NCBI RefSeq assembly: GCF_000284415.1
Contig: NC_017059.1
Coordinates: 3,194,932-3,218,198, forward strand
Reading direction: 5' to 3'
DNA from: Pararhodospirillum photometricum DSM 122
Lineage (GTDB): Bacteria > Pseudomonadota > Alphaproteobacteria > Rhodospirillales > Rhodospirillaceae
DNA: 23,267 bases
The position numbers and the translations under genes were made by a program. Each line of letters begins with the position of its first letter. The first letter of the stretch is position 1. Shown here one piece after another: positions 14,749 to 22,285 of the stretch. Under the pieces are notes generated by a model. That model worked only from the letters and a program-made list of their open reading frames with translations. It searched no databases and was not told the origin of the DNA.

Positions 14749-15389
14749 TCGAGGTGCACGACGTTGCCTTTGCCTATCCCGGTCGGCCCCGGGTGCTCGA
14801 CGGCGCCACCTTGGCCTTGCAACCCGGCGAGCGTCTGGGCCTGCGCGGCGACAATGGCGCGGGCAAGAGTACTTTGCTGCGCCTGATCGTCGGCTTGGGT
14901 CGGCCCACTCACGGTGAGATCCGGGCCTTTGGCCGGGCGCGCGTTGGTGAGGCGGATTTTCTCGAGGTGCGGCGGCGCTGCGGCTATGTATTTCAGGACC
15001 CCGACGATCAGCTCTTTTGTCCGTCGGTGCTGGAAGACGTGGCCTTTGGGCCGCTCAACCTCGGGCAGACCCCGGCCCAGGCCCGAGCCCGGGCCCGCGA
15101 CGCCTTGGCCCGGGTGGGGCTGGCGGGCTTCGAGGAGCGCGTGCCCCACGCCCTGTCCGGGGGCGAGAAGCGCTTGGTGGCCCTGGCCGGGGTTCTGGCC
15201 ATGGATCCCGAGGTGTTGCTGCTCGACGAACCCACGACCGCTCTGGATGCCACGGCCACCGCCCGGTTGCTGGCTTTGCTCGCCACCTTGCCCCAGGCCA
15301 TGATCCTGGTCTCCCACGATCCCCGGGCCCACAAGTTGGAAACCCGGGCTGTGGCCTTGCACGCCGGGCGCGTTGTTCCCTCTTCCTGA
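14736..15389 (+). CDS. cbiO: Energy-coupling-factor ABC transporter ATP-binding protein CbiO
   Basis: This is the ATPase of the ECF-type (probably cobalt/nickel) importer. The 217 residues include VAFAYPGRPRVLDGATL, the Walker A GDNGAGKSTLLR, the Q-loop and following FQDPDDQLFCPSVLEDVAFGP that is characteristic of EcfA/CbiO proteins, the signature LSGGEKRLVALAGVLAM, Walker B VLLLDEPT, and the switch-region VSHDPRAHKLETRAV. It is shorter than many CbiO proteins (about 270) because it lacks the C-terminal extension. The GTG at 14736 has GGGGAGG 7 nt upstream and overlaps the end of cbiQ, which supports coupled expression. Confidence 0.9.
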   Translation: MVSLIEVHDVAFAYPGRPRVLDGATLALQPGERLGLRGDNGAGKSTLLRLIVGLGRPTHGEIRAFGRARVGEADFLEVRRRCGYVFQDPDDQLFCPSVLEDVAFGPLNLGQTPAQARARARDALARVGLAGFEERVPHALSGGEKRLVALAGVLAMDPEVLLLDEPTTALDATATARLLALLATLPQAMILVSHDPRAHKLETRAVALHAGRVVPSS

Positions 15390-15407
15390 CCCCTGGAGTT
15401 TTTCGGC

Positions 15408-16769
15408 ATGCCCTCTTCTCCCCCGGCTTTTCGCGCCCGCCTTACCGACGGTGCCGTGGGCCGCACCTTGGTCGATCAGGCCGGACCCATGCTGTGGGGC
15501 TTGCTTTCCATGGTGTTCCTCAACTTTCTGGACACGTTTTTTGTCGGCCAGCTTGGGACCCGGGAACTGGCCGCCATGAGCTTCACCTTTCCCGTGACCA
15601 TGGTGATGTCGTCGGTGGCGGTGGGCCTGGGGGTGGGGGCGTCCAGCGTGGTGGCGCGGGCCGTGGGACAGGGCGACGACGAGCAGGTGCGCCGGCTGTG
15701 TACTGATTCCTTGCTGTTGTCCGGGGTTTTGGTCGGGATCCTCATCGTCATCGGCCATGCCACCATCGACCCGCTGTTCACGGCGCTTGGCGCCGGGCCC
15801 GACGTGTTGCCCCTGATCCGGCGCTACATGGAGATCTGGTATGTGGCCATGGTCTTCCTGATCGTGCCCATGGTCGGCAATGGCTCCTTGCGGGCCGTGG
15901 GCAGCGCCGGGTCGGCCGGGGCGATTATGGTGTTCGCCTCGGTCATCAACGTCATCCTCGACCCCTTGCTGATTTTTGGGCTGGCCGGTTTCCCCCGCCT
16001 GGAAATCGAAGGCGCGGCGCTGGCCGCCTTGATCTCGCGCGCCTTGTCCCTGGTCGCCGCTCTCGCCTTGCTCGGGGGGCGCCACAAGATGCTCAGTGTC
16101 CGCGTGCCCCGTCTCGGGGTGCTGCTGCAAAGCTGGCGGTCCATGCTGATCATCGGGCTTCCGGCGGCGGCCACCCAGGCGATCGCGCCCCTGGCCCAGG
16201 GGCTGCTGACCCGCTTGGTCGCCACGCATGGGGCCGAGGCGGTGGCAGCCTGGGGGGTCGCGATGCGCATTGAGGCCTTTGCCATCCTCAGCTTCATGGC
16301 ACTGGCCACGGCCATGGGGCCTTTCGCCGGTCAAAACTGGGCCGCGCGCCGTGTCGATCGCCTGCACCGCGCCATGGTCCTCTCGTTGCGCTTTTGCTGG
16401 GTCTGGGGGCTGGTGGCCTGGGCCATTCTGGCGGTGACGGGCGCGGATCTGGCCCGCGTGTTCAACGACCATCCGGTGGTGGTCGAGCAGGTTGGGGCGT
16501 ACTTGCGCATTGTGCCCTTGGGCTATGCCGGGTTGGGCTTCGCCGGGGTGATCGCCGCTACGCTCAACGGCCTTGGCCTGCCGGCCGCCGCCGCCGTGCT
16601 GTCGGTGCTGCGCTTGTTCGTGCTGTATGTGCCGCTGGCCTGGATGGGCGAAGCGTGGCTGGGGATGACCGGTCTGTTCTGGGGGGTCGGGATCGCCAAC
16701 GCGGCGGCGGGCCTGCTGGCGTGGCCCTGGGCCCACTCTCAATGCCGGGCCCAGCGACGGCGGGCGTGA
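15408..16769 (+). CDS. MATE family multidrug/metabolite efflux protein
   Basis: The 453-residue protein is a twelve-span inner-membrane antiporter of the MATE superfamily (two MatE domains, about residues 25-185 and 245-405). Typical stretches are GPMLWGLLSMVFLNFLDTFF, VGQLGTRELAAMSFTFPV, VGLGVGASSVVARAVGQGD, INVILDPLLIFG, AVAAWGVAMRIEAFAIL and AMGPFAGQNWAARRVDR. MATE proteins export drugs or metabolites in exchange for Na+ or H+; neither substrate nor ion can be told from sequence. The ATG at 15408 has TGGAG about 9 nt upstream and lies 18 nt after cbiO, so it may be read through from the cbiQO promoter, but no functional link is established. Confidence 0.92.
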   Translation: MPSSPPAFRARLTDGAVGRTLVDQAGPMLWGLLSMVFLNFLDTFFVGQLGTRELAAMSFTFPVTMVMSSVAVGLGVGASSVVARAVGQGDDEQVRRLCTDSLLLSGVLVGILIVIGHATIDPLFTALGAGPDVLPLIRRYMEIWYVAMVFLIVPMVGNGSLRAVGSAGSAGAIMVFASVINVILDPLLIFGLAGFPRLEIEGAALAALISRALSLVAALALLGGRHKMLSVRVPRLGVLLQSWRSMLIIGLPAAATQAIAPLAQGLLTRLVATHGAEAVAAWGVAMRIEAFAILSFMALATAMGPFAGQNWAARRVDRLHRAMVLSLRFCWVWGLVAWAILAVTGADLARVFNDHPVVVEQVGAYLRIVPLGYAGLGFAGVIAATLNGLGLPAAAAVLSVLRLFVLYVPLAWMGEAWLGMTGLFWGVGIANAAAGLLAWPWAHSQCRAQRRRA

Positions 16770-16775
16770 AAGAAA

Positions 16776-16813
16776 GGGAAGGCTGGGGAGGCGGGCCTTC
16801 CCAGACCCCTCGT
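16776..16813 (+). repeat. Dispersed intergenic palindrome, copy 6
   Basis: CTGGGGAGGC (16783-16792) pairs with GCCTTCCCAG (16795-16804) with one G-T wobble, flanked by GGAAGG on the left and ACCCCTCG on the right. It begins a few bases after the MATE stop codon and may act as its terminator, although no T-tract follows. Confidence 0.8.
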
Positions 16814-16872
16814 TCCTGCGGGCCCTGGCGTAAGAGCTCTTGCCAAAAACGCCGCGCCGTCCTACGTAGATC

Positions 16873-16888
16873 TTAACGCGGTTTTAAC
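16873..16888 (+). promoter_or_regulatory. Perfect CtrA-type site TTAA-N7-TTAAC
   Basis: TTAA (16873-16876), seven bases, then TTAAC (16884-16888) is the full consensus for the alphaproteobacterial response regulator CtrA. It lies in the convergent gap between the MATE gene and the CHAP-protein gene, where no promoter is expected. With A/T this rare in the sequence, a chance match is unlikely but possible. Which transcript it would control is unknown. Confidence 0.45.
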
Positions 16889-16905
16889 GACGAGGAGTCA
16901 AGAGG

Positions 16906-16952
16906 CCCCGCAAAGGCGGGGAGAGGGAGGCCGCAGCGACGCCGGGCCTCCC
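16906..16952. repeat. Tandem GC-rich hairpins after the CHAP gene (second one a degenerate dispersed palindrome)
   Basis: Hairpin one is CCCCGC/GCGGGG (16906-16911 with 16916-16921, AAAG loop). Hairpin two is GGGAGGCC/GGCCTCCC (16925-16932 with 16945-16952) with a 12-nt loop. Its right side, GCCTCCCAGCC, resembles the dispersed palindrome family minus one C. Neither is followed by a T-tract. They may protect or end the minus-strand CHAP transcript, whose stop is at 16958. Confidence 0.55.
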
Positions 16953-16957
16953 AGCCG

Positions 16958-18082
16958 TCAGCCTTCGCGGGAGGCGTGAGCCTGGGCCTGGACGGGATAG
17001 ACAAAGCCGTATGTCGGATAGGTGGTAGAGCCCAGATCGTTGATCGGGGAGTACCAGACCCGGGTCATGGACCAGTCATTGCCGGCCGAGACGTCACGGA
17101 TCAGCACGGCTTGGTCGATCTTGCCCTTCTGGGAGCCTTGGCCCCAGTTGGCGTGATCGACGCGGATGGTGCGGCGGTCGATGATCTGGCGGACCACGGC
17201 GACATGGCCCCGATCGAGGTCGCGCGAGCGCTTGAACACCAGCACTGACCCCGGGCGCGGGCTGCGGCCCCGGTCGTAGCGGCCGGATGCATTGTCCCAC
17301 CAACGCCAGCCGTCGCCCGACAGACGCACGGCCGAGACCTCCTGAACGTAGGGGACGCAGCTCCAGTAGGACCGGCGCGACAGCATCGAATCGAGATCAG
17401 GGGTGACGGCGATCGCCGGCGTAAAGGAGGGCCGGGACGACAAGCCCATGGGGAAGGCAGCCTTGAGCGGCTCCTGCGGGGCCGGAGCCTGGAAGAAAGC
17501 GGGACGGGGCGCCATCGCCGCGACATACGCCGGTTTGGCCACGGGCACGGGAAGAGACGCGTGCACCGGCGGGCGGGTGTAGCTGGCGGCGCTGGGGAAG
17601 CTTGGCTTGAGCGGCGGCGGGGCCACCGAGGGGGCCTGGGCGACCTTGAGGCCAGAGGCCTTGCTGTCGCCTTTGGCCTCTGCCTTGGCCTCGGTTTTGG
17701 CGGACGGCTTGGGCGGGGTGGCCGGCTTGGCGGCGGCGATAGCCCCGGGCTTGGCAACGTCGGGCTTGGCCTTGGGCGCTACGACCTGCTTGTTGTCTTG
17801 CTTCTCCGGGACCGGCTTTCCCTTGGTCCCCGGACCCTTGGCCAACGGCACTAGGGCGGCGATCTGCCCGGGCTTGGCGGCGGGCTTGGGCGTTCCCTTG
17901 GCCTGTTCCTTGCCTTTTTTGTTGTCCGGCGCCGCGGCGGGCGGAGCCTTTTTGACAAAGGAGGGAACGAAAGGACCGGTGTGGGGGCTGGAGGTAGCGG
18001 CTCCAGCCGGCGTGACCGCAGTGGTCAGGAGCAGCGAGCCCAAAAGGACAGCGGCGAGATTTCGCTGGAAATCCTGGAGCAT
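16958..18082 (-). CDS. Secreted CHAP-domain protein (putative peptidoglycan amidase/endopeptidase)
   Basis: The 374-residue product starts with a signal peptide (MLQDFQRNLAAVLLGSLLLT, ending TPAGA-A at about residue 28). It continues with some 200 residues of low-complexity Ala/Lys/Pro linker. A C-terminal CHAP-type cysteine peptidase domain follows, with Cys242 in YWSCVPYVQEV, His293 in DRGHVAVV and a polar third residue near VDHANWGQGS (Asn312), the usual Cys-His-polar arrangement. Such domains cut peptide bonds or amide links in peptidoglycan, so a periplasmic or secreted wall-remodelling role is likely. The ATG at 18082 has GAGG close upstream; a longer reading from 18145 would bury the signal peptide. 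The basic linker may bind the cell wall or other polyanions. Confidence 0.82.
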   Translation of the reverse strand: MLQDFQRNLAAVLLGSLLLTTAVTPAGAATSSPHTGPFVPSFVKKAPPAAAPDNKKGKEQAKGTPKPAAKPGQIAALVPLAKGPGTKGKPVPEKQDNKQVVAPKAKPDVAKPGAIAAAKPATPPKPSAKTEAKAEAKGDSKASGLKVAQAPSVAPPPLKPSFPSAASYTRPPVHASLPVPVAKPAYVAAMAPRPAFFQAPAPQEPLKAAFPMGLSSRPSFTPAIAVTPDLDSMLSRRSYWSCVPYVQEVSAVRLSGDGWRWWDNASGRYDRGRSPRPGSVLVFKRSRDLDRGHVAVVRQIIDRRTIRVDHANWGQGSQKGKIDQAVLIRDVSAGNDWSMTRVWYSPINDLGSTTYPTYGFVYPVQAQAHASREG

Positions 18083-18226
18083 GGAGCCTCTTCGGTCTGT
18101 CTTGAGGACGGCGGTGCAAGCGGACTGGACGAGGCAAGGTGCCATGACAGGGGGGGGGCGGGCAACCGTAAAATGCCTGCTATCGCCGCTCTCCTTGAAT
18201 GATGCTTTGAAAACGCATTGTTTTTT

Positions 18227-18244
18227 GGTATCCTAAAGGTATCC
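18227..18244. promoter_or_regulatory. Direct repeat GGTATCC-TAAA-GGTATCC, possible operator
   Basis: Two identical 7-mers, 18227-18233 and 18238-18244, are spaced 11 bp apart, about one helical turn. They sit in an AT-rich patch between the end of the GH17-like gene and the start of the CHAP gene, both on the minus strand. This is a plausible place for a CHAP-gene regulator. No known factor is assigned. Confidence 0.25.
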
Positions 18245-18268
18245 GAAGAGCGGGGCCCGCGCCAAAAT

Positions 18269-20092
18269 TCAAGGGTTGATGGTGCGGGCTTCTTTTCGGC
18301 GGGCTCCTGAGTTTGCGGAACCAATCGGAGTGGACGTCAGGCAAGGGCCGGGTCCCAGCGCGCCTCTTCCGGTTGCGGTTCTCCTTATTTTATCCACTCC
18401 GTTCAGCAAGGTCCGTTCGCAGATGCTCCCCTTCCGCTGCCTTGTTTCCCGGGTCGTGCCGCCGGCCGCCGCCTTGATATCCCTCGCTCTTCTGGCTCCT
18501 GGCGCCTTCGCCGCCTCGGCGCCCGCCGAAGAGCCCAAGGCCCCCGCCGCCCAGCCGGCCGCGCCCGCCGCCCAGCCCGCCCAACCCGCCCAGGACGCGG
18601 GGGCCCGCGCCTGCGATTCGGTGTTGAGCACCGAATCAATGGTCAGGGGACCGCCGACCAGCAGCATCGCCCCCATCCAAGCCTCGGCCACGCGGGTTTG
18701 TGGCACGCTGCCCGGCCGGGTGGCGCACACCCGCTCCCACAACAAGGACAGCATGGGCAGGGCAAAGGCCAGGGTCAGGAAGTCGCGGTGCCGCCCATCG
18801 GCCGCCATGGTCAGGGCGGCAAAGGCGGCCGGCGCCAGCACCAGCCAACGCCAGCGCTGCGAGACCGCCGGCGACAAGGGGGCGGCCCCGGCCAAGGCCC
18901 GGGCGATGAAATAACCGGCCGCCCCAATCAGTCCCCACAGGTACAGCCCCCATAACACGGTGGTGGGACCAATAGCGAAGTCGAGGGCCTGGGCGCCAAA
19001 GGCCCACAGCAGGCTGCCCGTGGTGGCGCCGGTCAGGGCGATGCCCCCCCAGGCGGCCAGGGGCAGCGCCGCGCCGAAGCCGGGGGTCACGATGAGGGCC
19101 AGGGCCGCCCCCAGGACCGCCGCCGCCGCGGCCAACTCCCAGCGCGGCCACTCGCTGACCGGACCAGCCAGCGGGAACTTGGGGTCGCGGTTGGCATCGA
19201 GCACGCCCCAGAAGCCGCCCACGGTGCCTTCCGGCCGGCGCTTCCAGGGCTGGTCGATGCCCTCGATCACGTTGTAAGGCACGCCCAGGGCGTGGGCCTG
19301 CTGGGCGAACTCACGCAGGAATCGGGCTTCGTTGACCAAGGTCGGCGCCGCCTCGCCCCGGGTGCGGCCCGAACTGGGCCAACCGATTTCGCCGATTTGC
19401 AGCGGCTTGCCGGGATAGCGGGTGCGGGCGCGATCAATGATGGTGCGCACGTGGGCTTGCACCTTGTCGATGCTCACCGGGGTGGGATCGTCCCAGTAGG
19501 GCAGGACGTGGACCGTCATCAGATCCACTGCGTCCACCACCACCGGGTTGCGGTGCCAAAATTCGTAGATGTCGGCGTAGGTAACGGGCAGCGTGGTGCG
19601 GGCCTTGACCGAGCGGATGATCTCGGCCAGTCGCTCGCCGGTCATTTCCCGGCGCAACAGGACCTCGTTGCCGACCACCAGAGCCCGCACCGCCTGGGGA
19701 TAGGCGTGGGCCAGGGTCAGGGCGGCGTTGATTTCCTTCTCGTTGCGCTTGTCGTCGGCGCCGATCCAGATGCCAACCAGCACCTTGAGGCCAGCCGCAG
19801 CGGCCGCCGGGATGGCCTCGCCCTCATGCCCGACCGACGAGTAAATGCGAATGCAGCTCGTCATGGTCTTAAGGTGGGCCATGTCGCGCTCGATCTGGCC
19901 GGGCGGCAGGGTAAAGCCCTTGTCCTGGGGGGCGGTGTTGCCGTTGGAGGGCGCGTAGGACAGGCACTCCAGGCGTCCGTCGGGAACGTCGGGCAGGGGG
20001 ATGGGTCGGCCCAGCCAGGCCCACAGGCCCACAAACAGGGCGCATACCAGCAACGAGACTCCCGCGGCGGCGGGGAGCGAGGCGGGGCGCAT
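18269..20092 (-). CDS. Membrane-anchored GH17-like beta-1,3-glucanase (glycoside hydrolase family 17-type protein)
   Basis: The 607-residue protein has an N-terminal membrane anchor (residues 10-28), then a TIM-barrel domain resembling bacterial GH17 exo-beta-1,3-glucanases. It starts CLSYAPSNGNTAPQDKGF and includes IRIYSSVGHEGEAIPAAAAA. The acid/base glutamate is in ALVVGNEVLLR (about E143) and the nucleophile in QIGEIGWPSSGR (about E235). From about residue 318 there are several membrane spans. Such proteins occur in alphaproteobacteria alongside glucan synthases, though none is here; a role in trimming a periplasmic or exported glucan is inferred. The ATG at 20092 has GAGG upstream. After about residue 495 the protein becomes Trp/Gly/Ala/Arg-rich and unlike a natural C-terminus; see the overlapping plus-strand remnant. 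Confidence 0.8.
   Translation of the reverse strand: MRPASLPAAAGVSLLVCALFVGLWAWLGRPIPLPDVPDGRLECLSYAPSNGNTAPQDKGFTLPPGQIERDMAHLKTMTSCIRIYSSVGHEGEAIPAAAAAGLKVLVGIWIGADDKRNEKEINAALTLAHAYPQAVRALVVGNEVLLRREMTGERLAEIIRSVKARTTLPVTYADIYEFWHRNPVVVDAVDLMTVHVLPYWDDPTPVSIDKVQAHVRTIIDRARTRYPGKPLQIGEIGWPSSGRTRGEAAPTLVNEARFLREFAQQAHALGVPYNVIEGIDQPWKRRPEGTVGGFWGVLDANRDPKFPLAGPVSEWPRWELAAAAAVLGAALALIVTPGFGAALPLAAWGGIALTGATTGSLLWAFGAQALDFAIGPTTVLWGLYLWGLIGAAGYFIARALAGAAPLSPAVSQRWRWLVLAPAAFAALTMAADGRHRDFLTLAFALPMLSLLWERVCATRPGSVPQTRVAEAWMGAMLLVGGPLTIDSVLNTESQARAPASWAGWAGWAAGAAGWAAGALGSSAGAEAAKAPGARRARDIKAAAGGTTRETRQRKGSICERTLLNGVDKIRRTATGRGALGPGPCLTSTPIGSANSGARRKEARTINP
18423..18914 (+). pseudogene. Possible truncated secreted-protein gene (signal peptide plus Ala/Pro linker) overlapping the GH17 3' end
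   Basis: From ATG 18423 the plus strand reads MLPFRCLVSRVVPPAAALIS followed by LALLAPGAFA-ASAPAEEPKA and a run of AAQPA repeats, up to about 18605. This is a convincing signal peptide with AFA-A cleavage and a linker like those of IalB-type and other alphaproteobacterial periplasmic proteins. After about 18612 the frame is merely the reverse of the GH17 membrane region and has no protein character, ending at 18914. There is no strong ribosome site. The simplest reading is a gene that lost its 3' part in a deletion that joined it to the 3' end of the convergent GH17 gene. A chance antisense frame is the alternative. Confidence 0.35.
18615..18637. repeat. 9-bp perfect inverted repeat at the suspected junction
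   Basis: GATTCGGTG (18615-18623) and CACCGAATC (18629-18637) flank TTGAG. The repeat lies where the plus-strand secreted-protein frame and the minus-strand GH17 frame change character. It also encodes the GH17 stretch DSVLNTES, so it may be coincidental. Confidence 0.5.
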
Positions 20093-20160
20093 CAAGGGTC
20101 ACCTCGAAAAACGAAGGGGAAATCAGGCCGAGGGTCCCCGGCCACTCTTACGAAAAGGGC

Positions 20161-20715
20161 TCACCGCGGCGCCGCCGAGGGGTGGCTGCGGTTGTACTCC
20201 AGTTGCTCCGGCGTGAGCTGGAAGCCCACATAAACGTCCTGGCCCTCGGCAGTGGCGCCGGGCTCCAGCGGGATATGAACCGAGAGCTTTTCGTCGCGCA
20301 CGATCACCCGGTCCACGTTGGCCGGGAAGCTCACGCCCACGGTGTAAACGCGCTTGGCCGCGGGCTCAGGGAAGTAGCGGGGCAGGGCGACAAAGTACTG
20401 AAAGGTGCTCTCACGGGTGGCAGCCGCCGGCCCCAGGCCCACGGCAAACGAGAGAACCATTTCGACCGTGACCCCGGTTTTGCCGTAGGCGCATGTCCCT
20501 TCATAGCCGGCGAAGGAGCCCTGGAGTTCCACGTCGGTCAGATCGCGGCCGGGGCCGTCACGAAACACCGTCAGGCCAGCGGTGGCGGCATCAACGCGCA
20601 CCTGGGGACAGGCCCGGGGTTCTTCGCGCGAAAAGGCCGAGCACCCGGCGGACAGGCCGGCCAGGAGCAGCAAAGGCAGGCTCCTGGCAAGGCGGGGAAG
20701 GGCATGGGGGGCCAT
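20161..20715 (-). CDS. Small lipoprotein of unknown function
   Basis: I do not recognise a named family. The 184-residue product begins MAPHALPRLARSLPLLLLAG and has a lipobox LSAGC with the lipidated cysteine at residue 25, so it should be a membrane lipoprotein. The mature part has paired cysteines (CPQV at 36 and the CAYGK cysteine near 75), a beta-rich pattern (VDAATAGLTVFRDG, DVELQGSFAGYEGTC, GVTVEMVLSFAVGLGPAA), and a conserved-looking YFVALPRYFPEPAAK. The C-terminus ends QDVYVGFQLTPEQLEYNRS. It lies 69 nt before the GH17-like gene on the same strand and may be its partner. No good ribosome site precedes the ATG at 20715, but the signal peptide supports this start. Confidence 0.8.
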   Translation of the reverse strand: MAPHALPRLARSLPLLLLAGLSAGCSAFSREEPRACPQVRVDAATAGLTVFRDGPGRDLTDVELQGSFAGYEGTCAYGKTGVTVEMVLSFAVGLGPAAATRESTFQYFVALPRYFPEPAAKRVYTVGVSFPANVDRVIVRDEKLSVHIPLEPGATAEGQDVYVGFQLTPEQLEYNRSHPSAAPR

Positions 20716-20756
20716 GGAGGGCGTCCGATATGTCAGGGAAACAAGAGGCTGGACCC

Positions 20757-20785
20757 TGGATAGCGCAATCGCGCCCCCAGGGCAA
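20757..20785 (-). promoter_or_regulatory. Candidate promoter for the lipoprotein-GH17 genes
   Basis: On the minus strand TTGCCC (20785-20780) and TATCCA (20762-20757) are exactly 17 nt apart. Each matches the consensus at three of six positions, the first three in both cases. The start would be near 20750, giving a 35-nt leader. It shares a 151-bp divergent gap with thrB. Confidence 0.3.
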
Positions 20786-20866
20786 CGCGGGTTCCCTCAA
20801 GGCCCGGAACCTGATAACACCGTGCTTCCGCTCCCTTCCCTCCCGCAGACAGGCGTCAGCAGTCCC

Positions 20867-21832
20867 ATGGCCGTTTATACCGAAGTCTTCGATGATGATC
20901 TGAGGACGTTTCTCGCTGATTACGACATTGGTGATCTGCGGGCTCTCAAGGGAATCGCCGAGGGCGTCGAGAACTCCAATTACTTGCTGCTCACCGACCG
21001 CGCCTCCTACATTCTTACCCTCTATGAGCGCCGCGTTGATCCGGCCGATCTGCCCTATTTTTTGGGCCTGCTGCGCCATCTTTCTGAGCGCGGCCTGCCG
21101 TGCCCCTTGCCGGTGCCCGGGCGCGATGGGGAGGCCCTGCGGACCCTGGCCGGGCGGCCGGCGGCCATCGTGACCTTCTTGCAAGGGGCTTGGCCCCGCC
21201 GCCCCGACCTCAGCCACTGCGCCCAGCTCGGGGAAGCCCTGGCCCGCCTGCATCAGGCCGGCGCCGACTATCCCTTGAGCCGGCGCAACGCGCTTTCGGT
21301 GGCCGGCTGGCGCACCTTGGTCGAGAGCACCCGCGCGCGAGCCGATGAGGTGATGCCTGGCCTGCAAGCCCTGCTGGAGGACGAGTTGGCCTTTCTTGAG
21401 GCCCATTGGCCCCAGGACTTGCCGGGCGGGGTGATCCATGCCGACCTGTTTCCCGACAATGTGTTCTTTCTCAAGGGCACCCTCTCGGGGGTCATCGACT
21501 TCTATTTTGCCTGCAACGACGCCTTTGCCTATGATCTCGCCATTTGCCTCAATGCGTGGTGTTTCGAGCACGAGCGCGAGTTCAATTTCACCAAGGCCCG
21601 CGCCCTGCTCAACCGCTATCAGGCCCAGCGCCCGCTGACGCCGCGCGAGATCGAGGTATTGCCGCTGCTCGCCCGGGGCGCCGCCTTGCGTTTCCTGCTC
21701 ACCCGGCTTTACGACGGACTCAACACCCCGGCGGGCGCCCTGGTCCGGCCCAAGGATCCGGCCGAATACGTGCACAAGCTCAAGTTCCATCAGGCCGTCG
21801 AGCGCGCCGAGGCCTATGGGCTCGACCGATGA
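20867..21832 (+). CDS. thrB: Homoserine kinase ThrB (APH-fold, type II)
   Basis: This homoserine kinase phosphorylates L-homoserine with ATP, the penultimate step of threonine synthesis. It is the aminoglycoside-phosphotransferase-fold type found in alphaproteobacteria and pseudomonads, not the GHMP type of E. coli. The 321 residues start [20 protein letters not shown]. They include [14 protein letters not shown], the catalytic loop [15 protein letters not shown], the metal-binding [20 protein letters not shown] and the typical [24 protein letters not shown]. Length is normal. The ATG at 20867 has only a weak ribosome site; an in-frame extension to 20582 has no conserved content. The stop overlaps rnhA as ATGA, a pairing common in Rhodospirillales; ispH, often upstream of the pair, is absent. 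Confidence 0.95.
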   Translation: MAVYTEVFDDDLRTFLADYDIGDLRALKGIAEGVENSNYLLLTDRASYILTLYERRVDPADLPYFLGLLRHLSERGLPCPLPVPGRDGEALRTLAGRPAAIVTFLQGAWPRRPDLSHCAQLGEALARLHQAGADYPLSRRNALSVAGWRTLVESTRARADEVMPGLQALLEDELAFLEAHWPQDLPGGVIHADLFPDNVFFLKGTLSGVIDFYFACNDAFAYDLAICLNAWCFEHEREFNFTKARALLNRYQAQRPLTPREIEVLPLLARGAALRFLLTRLYDGLNTPAGALVRPKDPAEYVHKLKFHQAVERAEAYGLDR

Positions 21833-22278
21833 GTGCCGATGTTGTTGAAATGTTCACCGATGGTGCTTGTTCCGGCAACCCGGGTCCCGGCGGCTGGGGG
21901 GTCCTGTTGCGCTGGGGCGACCATGAAAAAGAACTCTTTGGCGGTGAGCCCGACACCACTAACAACCGCATGGAATTGATGGCCGTCATCCAAGGCCTGG
22001 AGTCGCTGCGCCGGCCGGTCAGTGCGGTCATCCACACCGACAGCCGCTATGTGCATGACGGCATCACCGGCTGGATCTGGGGCTGGAAGCGCAATGGCTG
22101 GATGACCTCGGCGCGCAAGCCGGTCAAGAATGTCGATCTTTGGAAGCGGCTTGATGCCGCTATGGCCGGACATAGCCTGAAATGGCAATGGGTGCGCGGT
22201 CATGCGGGCCACCCGGAGAACGAACGGGCCGATGCCTTGGCGCGGCAGGGGACAGCTTTGGCGCGCGGAAAGAAGTAG
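21829..22278 (+). CDS. rnhA: Ribonuclease HI
   Basis: RNase HI degrades the RNA strand of RNA-DNA hybrids during replication and R-loop removal. The 149-residue protein has the full acidic active site: Asp11 in [17 protein letters not shown], Glu49 in [12 protein letters not shown], Asp71 in IHTDSRYV and Asp135 in [10 protein letters not shown]. The catalytic-loop histidine is in [15 protein letters not shown]. It also keeps the basic handle region ([16 protein letters not shown]). The ATG at 21829 overlaps the thrB stop by 4 nt, so it is probably translated by coupling. A strong bidirectional terminator follows. Confidence 0.97.
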   Translation: MSADVVEMFTDGACSGNPGPGGWGVLLRWGDHEKELFGGEPDTTNNRMELMAVIQGLESLRRPVSAVIHTDSRYVHDGITGWIWGWKRNGWMTSARKPVKNVDLWKRLDAAMAGHSLKWQWVRGHAGHPENERADALARQGTALARGKK

Positions 22279-22285
22279 AAGAAAA

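Noticed and set aside
14532..16742. 736-residue minus-strand open frame opposite cbiQO and the MATE gene
   Set aside because: Low-complexity His/Gln/Gly/Arg composition with no motif; the plus strand carries clear CbiQ, CbiO and MATE sequences.
16832..16841. AAGAGCTCTT palindrome after the MATE gene as a terminator or operator
   Set aside because: Flanking arms are offset by two bases and no T-tract follows; too short to interpret.
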